A stretch of DNA of 47,571 nucleotides from Bacillota bacterium. GTDB taxonomy: Bacteria; Bacillota; Clostridia; Christensenellales; SZUA-584. The position numbers were made by a program, and so were the translations under genes. How positions within the stretch are numbered: position 1 is the first letter of the stretch; each line of letters opens with the position of its first letter. Positions 25,658-33,236 of the stretch are shown one piece after another. Location: contig JAEZHF010000059.1 of NCBI GenBank assembly GCA_023416745.1, positions 1-47,571 of the forward strand, in the 5' to 3' direction. A model generated the notes under the pieces. The model was not told where the DNA came from and searched no databases. It saw only the letters and a program-made list of their open reading frames with translations.

Positions 25658-26158
25658 CTATTCCTGATCGTCGAACAGCTTTGTGTCGCCGCACTCCAGC
25701 GCGACCATACCCGTTCTTGCCAGCTCCACGATACCGTATGACCGAAGTATGTCGATGCACTCGTTGACAAACGAGATGGTTCCGGTGAACTGCACCGTCG
25801 CCGTCATATCGCCGATATCCAGCACGATGCCGGCCCGTGCGCTCACTTCCTTCATAAAGTCCTTCCTGTCGATGCCGGACACGTTGACCTTCACCAGCGC
25901 AATTTCGCGCGTTGTGCCGTGGTCCTGCGGTATCTCTTTAATGGCCTTCACGTCCAGCAGCTTATCGAGCTGCTTGATAACCTGCTCGATGATCGCGTCT
26001 TCCGCGTACATCACAATGGTGATGCGCGACAGTGCCGGGTCGCTCGTGACGCCGACCGTCAAACTCTCGATGTTGAATCCGCGACGGCTGATCAGACCTG
26101 CTATGCGGCACAGAACACCCGGCTGGTTGGATACGATGAATGAGATGACTCGCTGCAT
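25658..26158 (-). CDS. ilvN: Acetolactate synthase small (regulatory) subunit
   Basis: 166 residues from ATG 26158. An N-terminal ACT domain (about 1-75, RVISFIVSNQPGVLCRIAGL) binds the feedback inhibitor valine, and a C-terminal domain follows (about 80-160). AAAGGAG lies seven bases before ATG 26158. The frame stays open upstream to 26254, but that part lies in the T-box terminator region and is not coding. It is the first gene of the operon and directly under T-box control. Confidence 0.95.
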   Translation of the reverse strand: MQRVISFIVSNQPGVLCRIAGLISRRGFNIESLTVGVTSDPALSRITIVMYAEDAIIEQVIKQLDKLLDVKAIKEIPQDHGTTREIALVKVNVSGIDRKDFMKEVSARAGIVLDIGDMTATVQFTGTISFVNECIDILRSYGIVELARTGMVALECGDTKLFDDQE

Positions 26159-26187
26159 ATAGTGCTCCTTTGAGGTTTTTATATAAT

Positions 26188-26450
26188 AAAAAAACTGCCT
26201 TCTCCCCCTATTGTACGAAGAGACGCAGTTGCTTTTACAACTTCGCGGTACCACTCATCTTGCCTTCAAAGAAGGCCGCTTCAGGCTCTATCAAGCCCTG
26301 AATCTTTAACGGAATTACCCGGCAATGTCTACTCGGTTCGACACGCAGCTCCGGAGGGATTTGTCTGCCGCGGCATTACCGGTTCTCACCATACACCGGC
26401 TCTCTGAAAATACCTTACGCCAAACCTGTCTCCATCAACGCTTTTGATTA
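26188..26450 (-). promoter_or_regulatory. T-box riboswitch leader, probable isoleucine specifier
   Basis: On the minus strand the leader shows the T-box landmarks: AGAGAGCCGG and GGTGAGAACCGG of Stem I, the GGTAATTCCGTTA stretch, the T-box GAGTGGTACCGCG (26255-26243), and a terminator in which AACTGC pairs with GCAGTT before seven T (26230-26188). A candidate specifier AUC (isoleucine) sits at 26360-26358, just before CCTCCGGAGCTG. Uncharged tRNA-Ile would bind Stem I and stabilise the antiterminator, switching on ilvN and the genes after it. The T-box itself is certain; the specifier is my reading of the loop. Confidence 0.93.
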
Positions 26451-26455
26451 TGGTT

Positions 26456-26484
26456 ATACTATCAAACCATCTTATTTTTGTCAA
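26456..26484 (-). promoter_or_regulatory. Promoter of the ilv operon
   Basis: Near-consensus sigma-A promoter on the minus strand: TTGACA (26484-26479), 17-base spacer, TAGTAT (26461-26456), directly upstream of the T-box leader. Confidence 0.85.
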
Positions 26485-26554
26485 TGCGGATTTTCGTTAA
26501 TTTTATATTACAAGTATTTTGATTCGGTTATGGCGCAAAACACGTCGTTTTGTA

Positions 26555-26584
26555 TTGACAAGCTTGATATTCATCTCTTATAAT
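26555..26584 (+). promoter_or_regulatory. Promoter of the tRNA-Ser gene
   Basis: TTGACA at 26555-26560, 18-base spacer, TATAAT at 26579-26584, 20 bases before the mature tRNA 5' end. It points away from the ilv promoter 70 bases to the left. Confidence 0.85.
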
Positions 26585-26604
26585 GTACTAGTTTCTGAGC
26601 GCTT

Positions 26605-26698
26605 GGAGAAGTACCCAAGTTCGGCTGAAGGGGCTCCCCTGCTAAGGGAGTAGACCGGGGTAACTGGTGCGAGGGTTCAAATCCCTCCTTCTCCGCCA
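26605..26698 (+). tRNA. tRNA-Ser (anticodon GCU)
   Basis: 94 bases with encoded CCA. The acceptor stem GGAGAAG (26605-26611) pairs with CTTCTCC (26688-26694), discriminator G. The anticodon stem CTCCC/GGGAG encloses the loop CTGCTAA, giving anticodon GCU for AGC/AGU serine codons. A long variable arm (about TAGACCGGGGTAACTGGT) marks a class II tRNA, and GGTTCAAAT is the T-loop. It has its own promoter and terminator. Confidence 0.97.
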
Positions 26699-26706
26699 GA
26701 TGAAAT

Positions 26707-26740
26707 GAACCAGTGATCAATCGACGCTGGTTCTTTTTTT
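26707..26740 (+). terminator. Terminator after tRNA-Ser
   Basis: GAACCAG (26707-26713) pairs with CTGGTTC (26727-26733), followed by seven T. Confidence 0.9.
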
Positions 26741-26780
26741 GTATCATTCTGCATCAAATTTCACCAGTTTACAGAAGACA

Positions 26781-26809
26781 GTGACACATTTGCGCGCGAG
26801 TCATATACA
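26781..26809 (+). promoter_or_regulatory. Possible promoter of the glycosyltransferase cassette
   Basis: GTGACA at 26781-26786, 17-base spacer, TATACA at 26804-26809, 24 bases before the start of the first cassette gene. Two mismatches in total, so tentative. Confidence 0.35.
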
Positions 26810-26833
26810 TGGTAATGAAAGGTTGGGCCAGTT

Positions 26834-27952
26834 ATGACTCATGCTGAAGATGCCAATAAAACTGACAAACGCAGTATTGAAAGCTATTGCAGAAATAAAA
26901 TGAACGATCCGCTTGGCCAATACGTTAAACCCTGCATCCCGCCTGCCGACGCTGAAAACTTGAGAATCGTTCACGGAACGATGGAAATTGCCAATCAAAT
27001 GCAAACGATGGCGCAGGGGCTAAAGGGCTTGGGCGTAACAGCTCATACGCTCAATTATTATCCCACGTATTTAAAATATAAAGCCGATATCCAAATGAAC
27101 GTCAGGGCTTATAAGCACGCGGCCATTAAGGAAATGGCTTGTAAGATTATACCCCTGTACGATGTGTTTCACTTTCATTTCGGAACCTCACTGACGCTGA
27201 ATAATTGCGAACTGCCATTGCTTCGGGAGCTGGGTAAAAAAGTATTGATGCACCATTGGGGGTCGGATGTCAGGTTATACTCCCAGGCCGTGAAGAACAA
27301 CCCCTATGTGAAGGTCAAAGTTTGGCACGAGGGCACGATCCGGGGAATGCTGACTCGCCTTTCAAAGCAGATCGATACCTGCGCCGTATGCGACCGGGAG
27401 CTTTTCGAATATGTCAAAAACTATTATCCACGCGTGGTTTTCATACCTCTTGTTATCGATATCCGTGACTTTAACCTTTCTGAAGAGGCTCCTCCCAACA
27501 AGCGCCTGACCATCGTCCATGCGCCGACCAGTCCTGAGATCAAGGGTACCGCACATGTTTTGCAGGCCGTTGAGCAACTAAAGAGCGAATACGATTTCGA
27601 TTTCATACTAGTGCAAGGCATGCCCTATGCGGAGGCAAAAAAGGTTTACCAGTCGGCTGATATCGTAATCGATCAGTTGCTGGTCGGTTCCTATGGCTTG
27701 TTCTCAATAGAGAACATGGCTCTGGGCAAGCCGGTCGTGTGCTGGATAAGCGACTTTATGATGGACAAATACGCGCAGGAGCTGCCCCTTATTCGAGCCA
27801 ACCCGGATACTGTGAAGCAGGTTCTGGAGGGACTGATGAAAAACAGAGACAGCCTGCAGGAGATCGGGCGGCGGTCGAGGCAATACGTGGAGGTCTACCA
27901 CGACATAAGCAAATACAGTCCTAAGCTACTTAATCTTTACAAATCACTTTAG
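26834..27952 (+). CDS. GT4-like glycosyltransferase
   Basis: 372 residues, GT-B fold expected. The C-terminal half has the donor-binding features of the GT4 family: VHAPTSPEIKGT (about 228-239), then ADIVIDQLLVGSYGLFSIEN with MALGKPV (about 275-301), where the E of IEN matches the conserved GT4 glutamate. The N-terminal half (HFHFGTSLTL, MHHWGSDVRLY) resembles the acceptor domain. No signal or membrane segment, so it should act in the cytosol on a sugar acceptor not identifiable here. It leads a four-gene cassette with two SDR sugar-nucleotide enzymes and a radical SAM enzyme. Codon use looks more AT-rich than the neighbouring operons (by eye, not measured). Confidence 0.82.
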   Translation: MTHAEDANKTDKRSIESYCRNKMNDPLGQYVKPCIPPADAENLRIVHGTMEIANQMQTMAQGLKGLGVTAHTLNYYPTYLKYKADIQMNVRAYKHAAIKEMACKIIPLYDVFHFHFGTSLTLNNCELPLLRELGKKVLMHHWGSDVRLYSQAVKNNPYVKVKVWHEGTIRGMLTRLSKQIDTCAVCDRELFEYVKNYYPRVVFIPLVIDIRDFNLSEEAPPNKRLTIVHAPTSPEIKGTAHVLQAVEQLKSEYDFDFILVQGMPYAEAKKVYQSADIVIDQLLVGSYGLFSIENMALGKPVVCWISDFMMDKYAQELPLIRANPDTVKQVLEGLMKNRDSLQEIGRRSRQYVEVYHDISKYSPKLLNLYKSL

Positions 27953-27962
27953 GAGGTAAAAC

Positions 27963-28937
27963 ATGATGCTAATGGATAAAAAGATATTATTAACGGGTGG
28001 TGCGGGTTTCATCGGCACGAAGCTCTGTGCTGCGCTGCATGTGAACAACGACATCTTAATATATGACAATTATGTTAGAAACTCTATACGTTGGACCGGC
28101 CTGCTGGACAGCTGCAACGTCAGGCTGGCCCAGGGTGACGTGCTGGACAGGGAAAGTTTGAGGGAGGCTGTCGGCAGCTTCAAGCCGGACATCGTTGTGC
28201 ATCTGGCTGCCGTGGCAGGAATAGATACCGTTATAAAGAACCCTGTGAATACGATGCGGGTGAATATGATCGGGACTTACAACCTGCTTGAGGCGCTACG
28301 GGAAAACATTGAATATATTGAAAGGTTCGTCAATTTCTCCACATCCGAGGTGTTCGGGTCTTACGCTGTCAAGGTTGACGAAGCATGCACGACCAATTTG
28401 CAGCCCGTCGGGGAGGCGCGCTGGACTTATTCGGTCAGCAAACTGGCCGGAGAACATCTGACTCACAGCTATTACAAGATGTACGGCCTGCCTGCCGTCA
28501 CCATCCGGCCTTTCAACATCTTCGGGCCCGGACAGGTGGGCGAAGGCGCCATCCACCAGTTTGCGGTACGCGCAATCAACAACGAGGATATGCTCGTACA
28601 CGGAGATGGCGACCAGATCCGCTCATGGTGTTATATCGACGACTTCATTGACGGGCTAATGCTCTGCCTTGAAAATGACGGGGCAGTCGGCAATTCGTTC
28701 AATATCGGCAACCCAAGAAACACAATCACCATATCCATGCTGGCGCAGCTGATCAAAACGATCGCCGGCAGCGATTCGCGCATATTGTTCGTTCCCAAAG
28801 ACTATACGGATGTTGAAATCAGGATGCCCAGCATCGAAAAGGCGAAAAGAATACTGCATTACGCGCCAAAGTGGGAGCTGGCAGACGGGCTGGGACAAAC
28901 GATCAGCTGGTACAGAAAGGTGCTGCTGCATGAGTAA
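27963..28937 (+). CDS. Extended SDR: NAD-dependent nucleotide-sugar epimerase/dehydratase
   Basis: 324 residues. TGGAGFIG (11-18) is the NAD-binding loop; VHLAAVAG, FSTSEVFGSY and YSVSK give the extended SDR signature, and RPFNIFGPGQVGEGAIHQF with the WCYIDDFIDGL region bind the sugar nucleotide. The TSEVFG style is closest to UDP-glucuronate decarboxylase and dehydratase-like members rather than to UDP-galactose epimerase, but the exact reaction cannot be assigned. A very strong AGGAGG lies close before ATG 27963. Its last eight bases overlap the next gene, so the pair is translationally coupled. Confidence 0.85.
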   Translation: MMLMDKKILLTGGAGFIGTKLCAALHVNNDILIYDNYVRNSIRWTGLLDSCNVRLAQGDVLDRESLREAVGSFKPDIVVHLAAVAGIDTVIKNPVNTMRVNMIGTYNLLEALRENIEYIERFVNFSTSEVFGSYAVKVDEACTTNLQPVGEARWTYSVSKLAGEHLTHSYYKMYGLPAVTIRPFNIFGPGQVGEGAIHQFAVRAINNEDMLVHGDGDQIRSWCYIDDFIDGLMLCLENDGAVGNSFNIGNPRNTITISMLAQLIKTIAGSDSRILFVPKDYTDVEIRMPSIEKAKRILHYAPKWELADGLGQTISWYRKVLLHE

Positions 28938-29808
28938 GGAAAGGGTGCTGATCACGGGCGGGACGGGATTTGTCGGCCGGAACCTGATCGCCGCGTTATC
29001 GGCTGAGCGCCACTGCATCAATATTGGCCGAAACGCCAGCAGCGCTTGCGATAACGTATACTGGAATTTGGCGGATGATTTTCCCCGTGATCAATTCCCC
29101 GACGGATGCATCAGCACTCTGGTGCATTGTGCGTCCATTGTCGGGCCGGACGAGCGCGTGCCGACGAACCAATACTTCGATATCAATATCAAAGCGACGG
29201 CGTGGCTGCTGGATTTCGCCGTGCGGAACCACGTCCGGCATTTTGTCTATATTTCCTCCGGTGCGGTTTACGGCGAGGGCGAAACGGTTTTTACCGAGAA
29301 TGATACGTGTAATCCGCTTAACCGTTACGGCTTGTCAAAGTATATTTCGGAGATACTGTGCAGCTGCTGCAGCGACAGAATGAATGTTACAGTGCTGCGG
29401 CCGTTTTTCCCCTACGGCGCCGGACAGATGGGCCGGCTGATACCCGCGCTGACGGGACGTATATTGAGCGGCAGTCCTGTGATGCTGAATAAAAACGGCC
29501 GGCCGGTGATCAACCCTGTCCACATTTCCGATTTCGTCCGTATAGCCGTTCAAACGATAACGCAGGAGATAGCCGGAACGTATAACATCTGCGGAGACGA
29601 AGCACTCTCCATACTGGAAATCTGTCATCTCATCAGCAGAAGACTGGGCGACGCAAAGCCCAACTATGCTTTTTTGGATAATTCAGTGCTGGATCTGACC
29701 GGCTCCAACAGAAAGATATGCGATTTGCTGAACTACAAAATGCGGGTGAGCTTTGACGAGGGTATTACAGAGTTCGTCAGCGCCTATCAGGGAAAGGGCT
29801 TATCATGA
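28930..29808 (+). CDS. Extended SDR: second nucleotide-sugar epimerase/reductase
   Basis: 292 residues from ATG 28930, which overlaps the previous stop by eight bases. Motifs: TGGTGFVGRN, LVHCASIVGP, YISSGAVYGEG, YGLSK and LRPFFPYGAGQMGRL. It is shorter than most epimerases and resembles dTDP-4-dehydrorhamnose reductase or UDP-sugar 4-epimerase relatives; the C-terminal substrate part is divergent. The frame is open further upstream, but that part is inside the preceding gene. Two SDRs in a row suggest two successive steps on one activated sugar, for instance a dehydration or decarboxylation followed by reduction or epimerisation (inference). Confidence 0.83.
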   Translation: MSKERVLITGGTGFVGRNLIAALSAERHCINIGRNASSACDNVYWNLADDFPRDQFPDGCISTLVHCASIVGPDERVPTNQYFDINIKATAWLLDFAVRNHVRHFVYISSGAVYGEGETVFTENDTCNPLNRYGLSKYISEILCSCCSDRMNVTVLRPFFPYGAGQMGRLIPALTGRILSGSPVMLNKNGRPVINPVHISDFVRIAVQTITQEIAGTYNICGDEALSILEICHLISRRLGDAKPNYAFLDNSVLDLTGSNRKICDLLNYKMRVSFDEGITEFVSAYQGKGLS

Positions 29809-31121
29809 TCAAAAAAGTACAGCTCATCATGCCGAACTTCAACTGGAGAGCCGAATTCGACATACAGAAGGATCCGCCCGTCGGGCTGCTGTATATCGCT
29901 TCTGCGCTGCTGGATTACGGATATTCGGTAGAAATAACGGATGCGAACGCGGAAAACCTGTCTGTGGACGGCGTAATGGACAGGATCTCGACGTATAAGC
30001 CAGACCTGGTGGGTATCAGCGCAAACTTCTCTCCCCTGCACAACTCGACCCTGAAACTGGCCGAAAGAGTCAAGGCCATTGACAACGGGATATGGGTCGT
30101 CGCGGGCGGCAACCACGCCACGGCCTGCGCCGAATATATGCTGGAACAATCGCGCGGGTGTATCGACTTCATTGCGCGGGGACAGGGCGAGACGGTGCTG
30201 GTTAACCTGGTCCGCTGCCTTGGCAGCGGCCTTGACCCCGCCAGCATCAAGGGCATCACGTATATGCGGGACGGCCAAGCAGTATCGAGCGGTGCTGAGA
30301 CCCTGATCGACGATCTGGACACTCTGCCCTTCCCCGCGTATCATCTTCTGAAAATGGAGCTGTACGACAGGTATAATCTGATCACCTCGCGCGGCTGCCC
30401 GTTCCGGTGCAATTACTGCGCGTCGGGTGTGATCTGCAACAAGGTTCGGTACCGGTCACCAGACATGATAATCGATGAGATTGAATATCTGATCAAAAAC
30501 CACGGGCATAAGCACTTCTGGTTTTCTGACGATACGTTCACGGCGAATTTCAAACACACGAATGAACTGCTGGACAAAATGATAGATAGCAACATCAACA
30601 TCTCCTGGAGCTGCCTGACAAGGGTAAACAGGACAAAGCGCGATCTGCTTGAAAAGATGAAGCGGGCAGGCTGCCGGTATATTTCATACGGTGTGGAAAG
30701 CGGCGACCAGACTATGCTGGACAGAATGAACAAGCGGATAACGCTGGATGATGTTCAGAAAGCGCTCCTGCTTACGAAAGAGGTTGGGATCGACATGTAT
30801 GCGTTCTTTCTCATCGGATATCCCGGAGATACGGAAGAGACCGTGGAACAGAGCTTCAAACTGATACGGGAGATTGGGTTGACCGGCGTAAGCTTTGCCA
30901 TTGTCATCCCTCTGCCCGGAACCGCGCTCTGGCACCTGCTGGAAGATAAGGGCCTGATCCGGTACGATACGATTGAATGGGATCGCCTGTTTGCCAAATC
31001 CGGCAAGGGCAGGTACGAGAATTATCCGGCCATGCTGACATCCGGATGGTGCGGTATACCGGCTGACACACTGGTGGATCTGTGCAGCAAGGGCGAAAAC
31101 CTGTGCCGCAACACTACCTGA
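29805..31121 (+). CDS. B12-binding-domain radical SAM enzyme (BchE/P-methylase-like)
   Basis: 438 residues in three parts. About 1-135 is a Rossmann-like cobalamin-binding domain (KDPPVGLLYIASALLDYGYS, VVAGGNHATA); about 190-400 is the radical SAM barrel with CPFRCNYC (198-205, the CxxxCxxC cluster motif) and YGVESGDQTMLDRMNK; the rest is a short tail. Members do methylations at unactivated carbon or phosphorus, ring formation or other rearrangements. The DxHxxG lower-ligand motif is not visible in the B12 domain, as in many relatives. ATGA overlap with the previous gene marks it as the last cassette gene. Its substrate may be the sugar made by the neighbours. Confidence 0.87.
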   Translation: MIKKVQLIMPNFNWRAEFDIQKDPPVGLLYIASALLDYGYSVEITDANAENLSVDGVMDRISTYKPDLVGISANFSPLHNSTLKLAERVKAIDNGIWVVAGGNHATACAEYMLEQSRGCIDFIARGQGETVLVNLVRCLGSGLDPASIKGITYMRDGQAVSSGAETLIDDLDTLPFPAYHLLKMELYDRYNLITSRGCPFRCNYCASGVICNKVRYRSPDMIIDEIEYLIKNHGHKHFWFSDDTFTANFKHTNELLDKMIDSNINISWSCLTRVNRTKRDLLEKMKRAGCRYISYGVESGDQTMLDRMNKRITLDDVQKALLLTKEVGIDMYAFFLIGYPGDTEETVEQSFKLIREIGLTGVSFAIVIPLPGTALWHLLEDKGLIRYDTIEWDRLFAKSGKGRYENYPAMLTSGWCGIPADTLVDLCSKGENLCRNTT

Positions 31122-31144
31122 GATGGCTTGAATCTATTCCCTTT

Positions 31145-31193
31145 GGCTGTTCTTATGGCGCACCTGCTTATTTTCATGCCTGCAGCCTTTTTT
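31145..31193 (+). terminator. Possible terminator after the cassette
   Basis: GGCTG (31145-31149) can pair with CAGCC (31183-31187), followed by six T. The loop is long (33 bases) with a possible inner GGC/GCC pair, so this is a weak call. Confidence 0.35.
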
Positions 31194-31280
31194 ATATCTG
31201 TTAGCAAAAATGCGATTAAGCGATGCAAAAGTGGTTGATATATATGTCATCAGTTAACAATTCACACTGGAGGGGGAACG

Positions 31281-31472
31281 GTGAGGATCTATAACAACAT
31301 GATGGTGAGTTTTCAGCGGCGCATCGGTGAAAACCAGCTGGATGCCATCAAAAAGGATCAGAACGGTAAAGCGCAGGAGCGTGCATCAAAACCGCAGGAC
31401 GAGAAAATAGCTGACAGCATCAAAAGCCCGACGGAGAGGCTGCTTTCAACCTACTTCGATATCGAAGTGTAA
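31281..31472 (+). CDS. Small hypothetical protein
   Basis: 63 residues from GTG 31281, behind an excellent GGAGGGGG (31269-31276 region) with proper spacing. The protein is polar and charged (many K, E, Q, D) with no cysteine, no signal and no membrane segment, and ends in the more hydrophobic TERLLSTYFDIEV. I do not recognise a family. The ribosome site, isolation between two intergenic stretches and the hairpin at 31497 argue that it is translated. Conservation of the N-terminal MRIYNNMMVSFQRR would settle this. Confidence 0.55.
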   Translation: MRIYNNMMVSFQRRIGENQLDAIKKDQNGKAQERASKPQDEKIADSIKSPTERLLSTYFDIEV

Positions 31473-31495
31473 TTGAGAATCTTAAGCGGGCAACA

Positions 31496-31530
31496 GGACG
31501 GTTAGCACAGTTCGAGCGGACCGTCTTTTT
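31496..31530 (+). terminator. Terminator after the small protein gene
   Basis: GACGGT (31497-31502) pairs with ACCGTC (31520-31525) around a 17-base loop and is followed by five T. It lies 24 bases past the stop. Confidence 0.55.
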
Positions 31531-31569
31531 CATATCAAATTATATTTCTCATACTGACATTATAGGCTA

Positions 31570-31598
31570 TTGACAACGCATCGTTCTTCGCCTATCAT
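31570..31598 (+). promoter_or_regulatory. Promoter of the Rrf2 regulator operon
   Basis: TTGACA (31570-31575), 17-base spacer, TATCAT (31593-31598), 37 bases before the gene. ATAGGC (31562-31567) and GCCTAT (31590-31595) are inverted copies that flank the -35 and overlap the -10, so they could be an autoregulatory operator. Confidence 0.7.
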
Positions 31599-31635
31599 CA
31601 AAGCATACACATCAAGTATGAAATGAGGTGCGGAC

Positions 31636-32082
31636 ATGAGAATTTCCGCCAAGGGACGTTACGCGCTGGCGGCGATGGTCAGCATGGCACAGCAATACGG
31701 CAACGGCGAATGCATTACGGTCATCAGCATATCCGAAAAGCTCGGAATATCAAAAATATATCTGGAGCAGGTTTTTTCTCTGTTGAAACGCGGCAACGTC
31801 GTCTCCTCCGTCAAAGGGGCACAGGGCGGCTATATGCTCACGCGAATGCCGGGGCAGATCAGCGTTTACGATGTGCTGTCCGCCGTGGAGGGCACGCTTT
31901 TTGAAACGACGGAGGAAACGGTGGGCAAAAAGTCTCCCCAGACCGATGCCGCGCTGCAGGCTCTTGTGTTTTCACCGCTGGACGGGGCAGTCAAAGCGGC
32001 GCTGGACAGCGTATCAATGGAGGACCTTGTCCATGAGGTGGATAAGCACACCACCGATCAGAGCCTGATGTTTTTCATTTGA
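31636..32082 (+). CDS. Rrf2-family transcriptional regulator (CymR-like)
   Basis: 148 residues. N-terminal winged helix with MRISAKGRYALAAMVSMA, then ISISEKLGISKIYLEQVF (recognition region) and VVSSVKGAQGGYML (wing), all typical of Rrf2. Only one cysteine is present (near residue 26), so the three-cysteine FeS site of IscR is missing. That, and the two sulfur amino acid genes that follow, make a CymR-like cysteine regulator more likely than IscR. It starts behind GAGGTG. The next gene begins 15 bases after its stop. Confidence 0.88.
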   Translation: MRISAKGRYALAAMVSMAQQYGNGECITVISISEKLGISKIYLEQVFSLLKRGNVVSSVKGAQGGYMLTRMPGQISVYDVLSAVEGTLFETTEETVGKKSPQTDAALQALVFSPLDGAVKAALDSVSMEDLVHEVDKHTTDQSLMFFI

Positions 32083-32097
32083 TAAAGGAGTTCTTTG

Positions 32098-33231
32098 ATG
32101 AATATAGATACGTATTGTATACATGGCAGCGGTGCTAAATACGACAGCACCGGCTCTGTCAGCGTACCCATTTACCAGTCGGCCACGTTCGCGCATCCGG
32201 GCGTCGGACAGAGCACCGGTTTCTACTCCCGGCTGCAGAACCCCACGCGCGAGCATCTGGAGAAGACGCTGGCAGCGCTGGAGCGCGGCGTGGACGCGAT
32301 GGCTTTCGCCACCGGCATGGCGGCAATATCGGCGCTGATGGAACTGTTCTCCCCCGGCGATCATATCATCGCGTCGGACGACCTTTACGGCGGCTCACAC
32401 CGGCTGTTCAGCCACATCTCGGTAAAGAACGGCCTGAAATTCGATTTTATCAACACGTCGGATGTGGCATTAATTGAGCAAAAGATAGCACCAAGTACCA
32501 AAGCGGTGTTTGTGGAGACGCCCACCAACCCCATGATGCAGGTAACGGACATCGCAGCAGTGGCTCATCTCACCCGCGCGCGCGGGCTGCTGCTGATCGT
32601 GGACAACACGTTTCTGACGCCTTACTTACAGCGCCCTCTGGAGCTGGGTGCGGACATCGTCACGCACAGCGGCACCAAGTACCTCGGTGGTCACAACGAT
32701 ACGTTGGCCGGTTTCCTCGTGACGTCGGATGCGGCTGTCGCTGACAAACTGCGCTTCATCTGCAAGACGACGGGTGCGTGCCTCTCCCCCTTTGACTGCT
32801 GGCTGCTGATACGCGGCATCAAAACGCTGGCCGTGCGGCTGGATCGGCAGCAGCAGAGCGCGATGAAGATCGCGCAATGGCTTTGCGGGCAGCCGCGCGT
32901 CAAAAAGGTCTACTACCCCGGACTACCCGACCATCCGGATTGTGCAGTGTCTGCGCGACAGGCCAGCGGCTTCGGCGGTATGCTTTCCTTCGATGTGGAC
33001 GCTGCTGAAACGGCGACGCGGATACTTGAGCGTGTACGGATTATCCAGTACGCAGAGAGCCTGGGCGGCGTGGAGTCGCTCATCACCTACCCGATGCTGC
33101 AGACGCACGCCGACGTGCCGCAGGATGTGCGTGAAGCCAAGGGCATCAATAACCGCCTGCTGCGTTTGTCAGTAGGATTGGAAAACGCGGACGATCTGGT
33201 CGCCGATCTGGCGCAGGCTTTGGAGGGATGA
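32098..33231 (+). CDS. Cys/Met metabolism PLP enzyme (cystathionine gamma-synthase/lyase family)
   Basis: 377 residues from ATG 32098, behind AAGGAG at 32085-32090. The fold-type I signature is clear: YSRLQNPTRE, FATGMAAISA, VDNTFLTPYLQRPLELGAD and HSGTKYLGGHND, where K194 binds PLP. Members include cystathionine gamma-synthase, gamma-lyase, beta-lyase and methionine gamma-lyase; I cannot separate them by eye. Between an Rrf2 regulator and a MalY/PatB lyase, a role in transsulfuration or cysteine/methionine turnover is likely. The stop overlaps the region of the next start. Confidence 0.88.
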   Translation: MNIDTYCIHGSGAKYDSTGSVSVPIYQSATFAHPGVGQSTGFYSRLQNPTREHLEKTLAALERGVDAMAFATGMAAISALMELFSPGDHIIASDDLYGGSHRLFSHISVKNGLKFDFINTSDVALIEQKIAPSTKAVFVETPTNPMMQVTDIAAVAHLTRARGLLLIVDNTFLTPYLQRPLELGADIVTHSGTKYLGGHNDTLAGFLVTSDAAVADKLRFICKTTGACLSPFDCWLLIRGIKTLAVRLDRQQQSAMKIAQWLCGQPRVKKVYYPGLPDHPDCAVSARQASGFGGMLSFDVDAAETATRILERVRIIQYAESLGGVESLITYPMLQTHADVPQDVREAKGINNRLLRLSVGLENADDLVADLAQALEG

Positions 33232-33236
33232 ACACG

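Noticed and set aside
27963..28937. Reading the first cassette SDR as the missing galE
   Set aside because: Motifs (TSEVFG, YSVSK context) fit dehydratase or decarboxylase-like SDRs better, and it lies in a separate cassette 14 kb from galT-galK.
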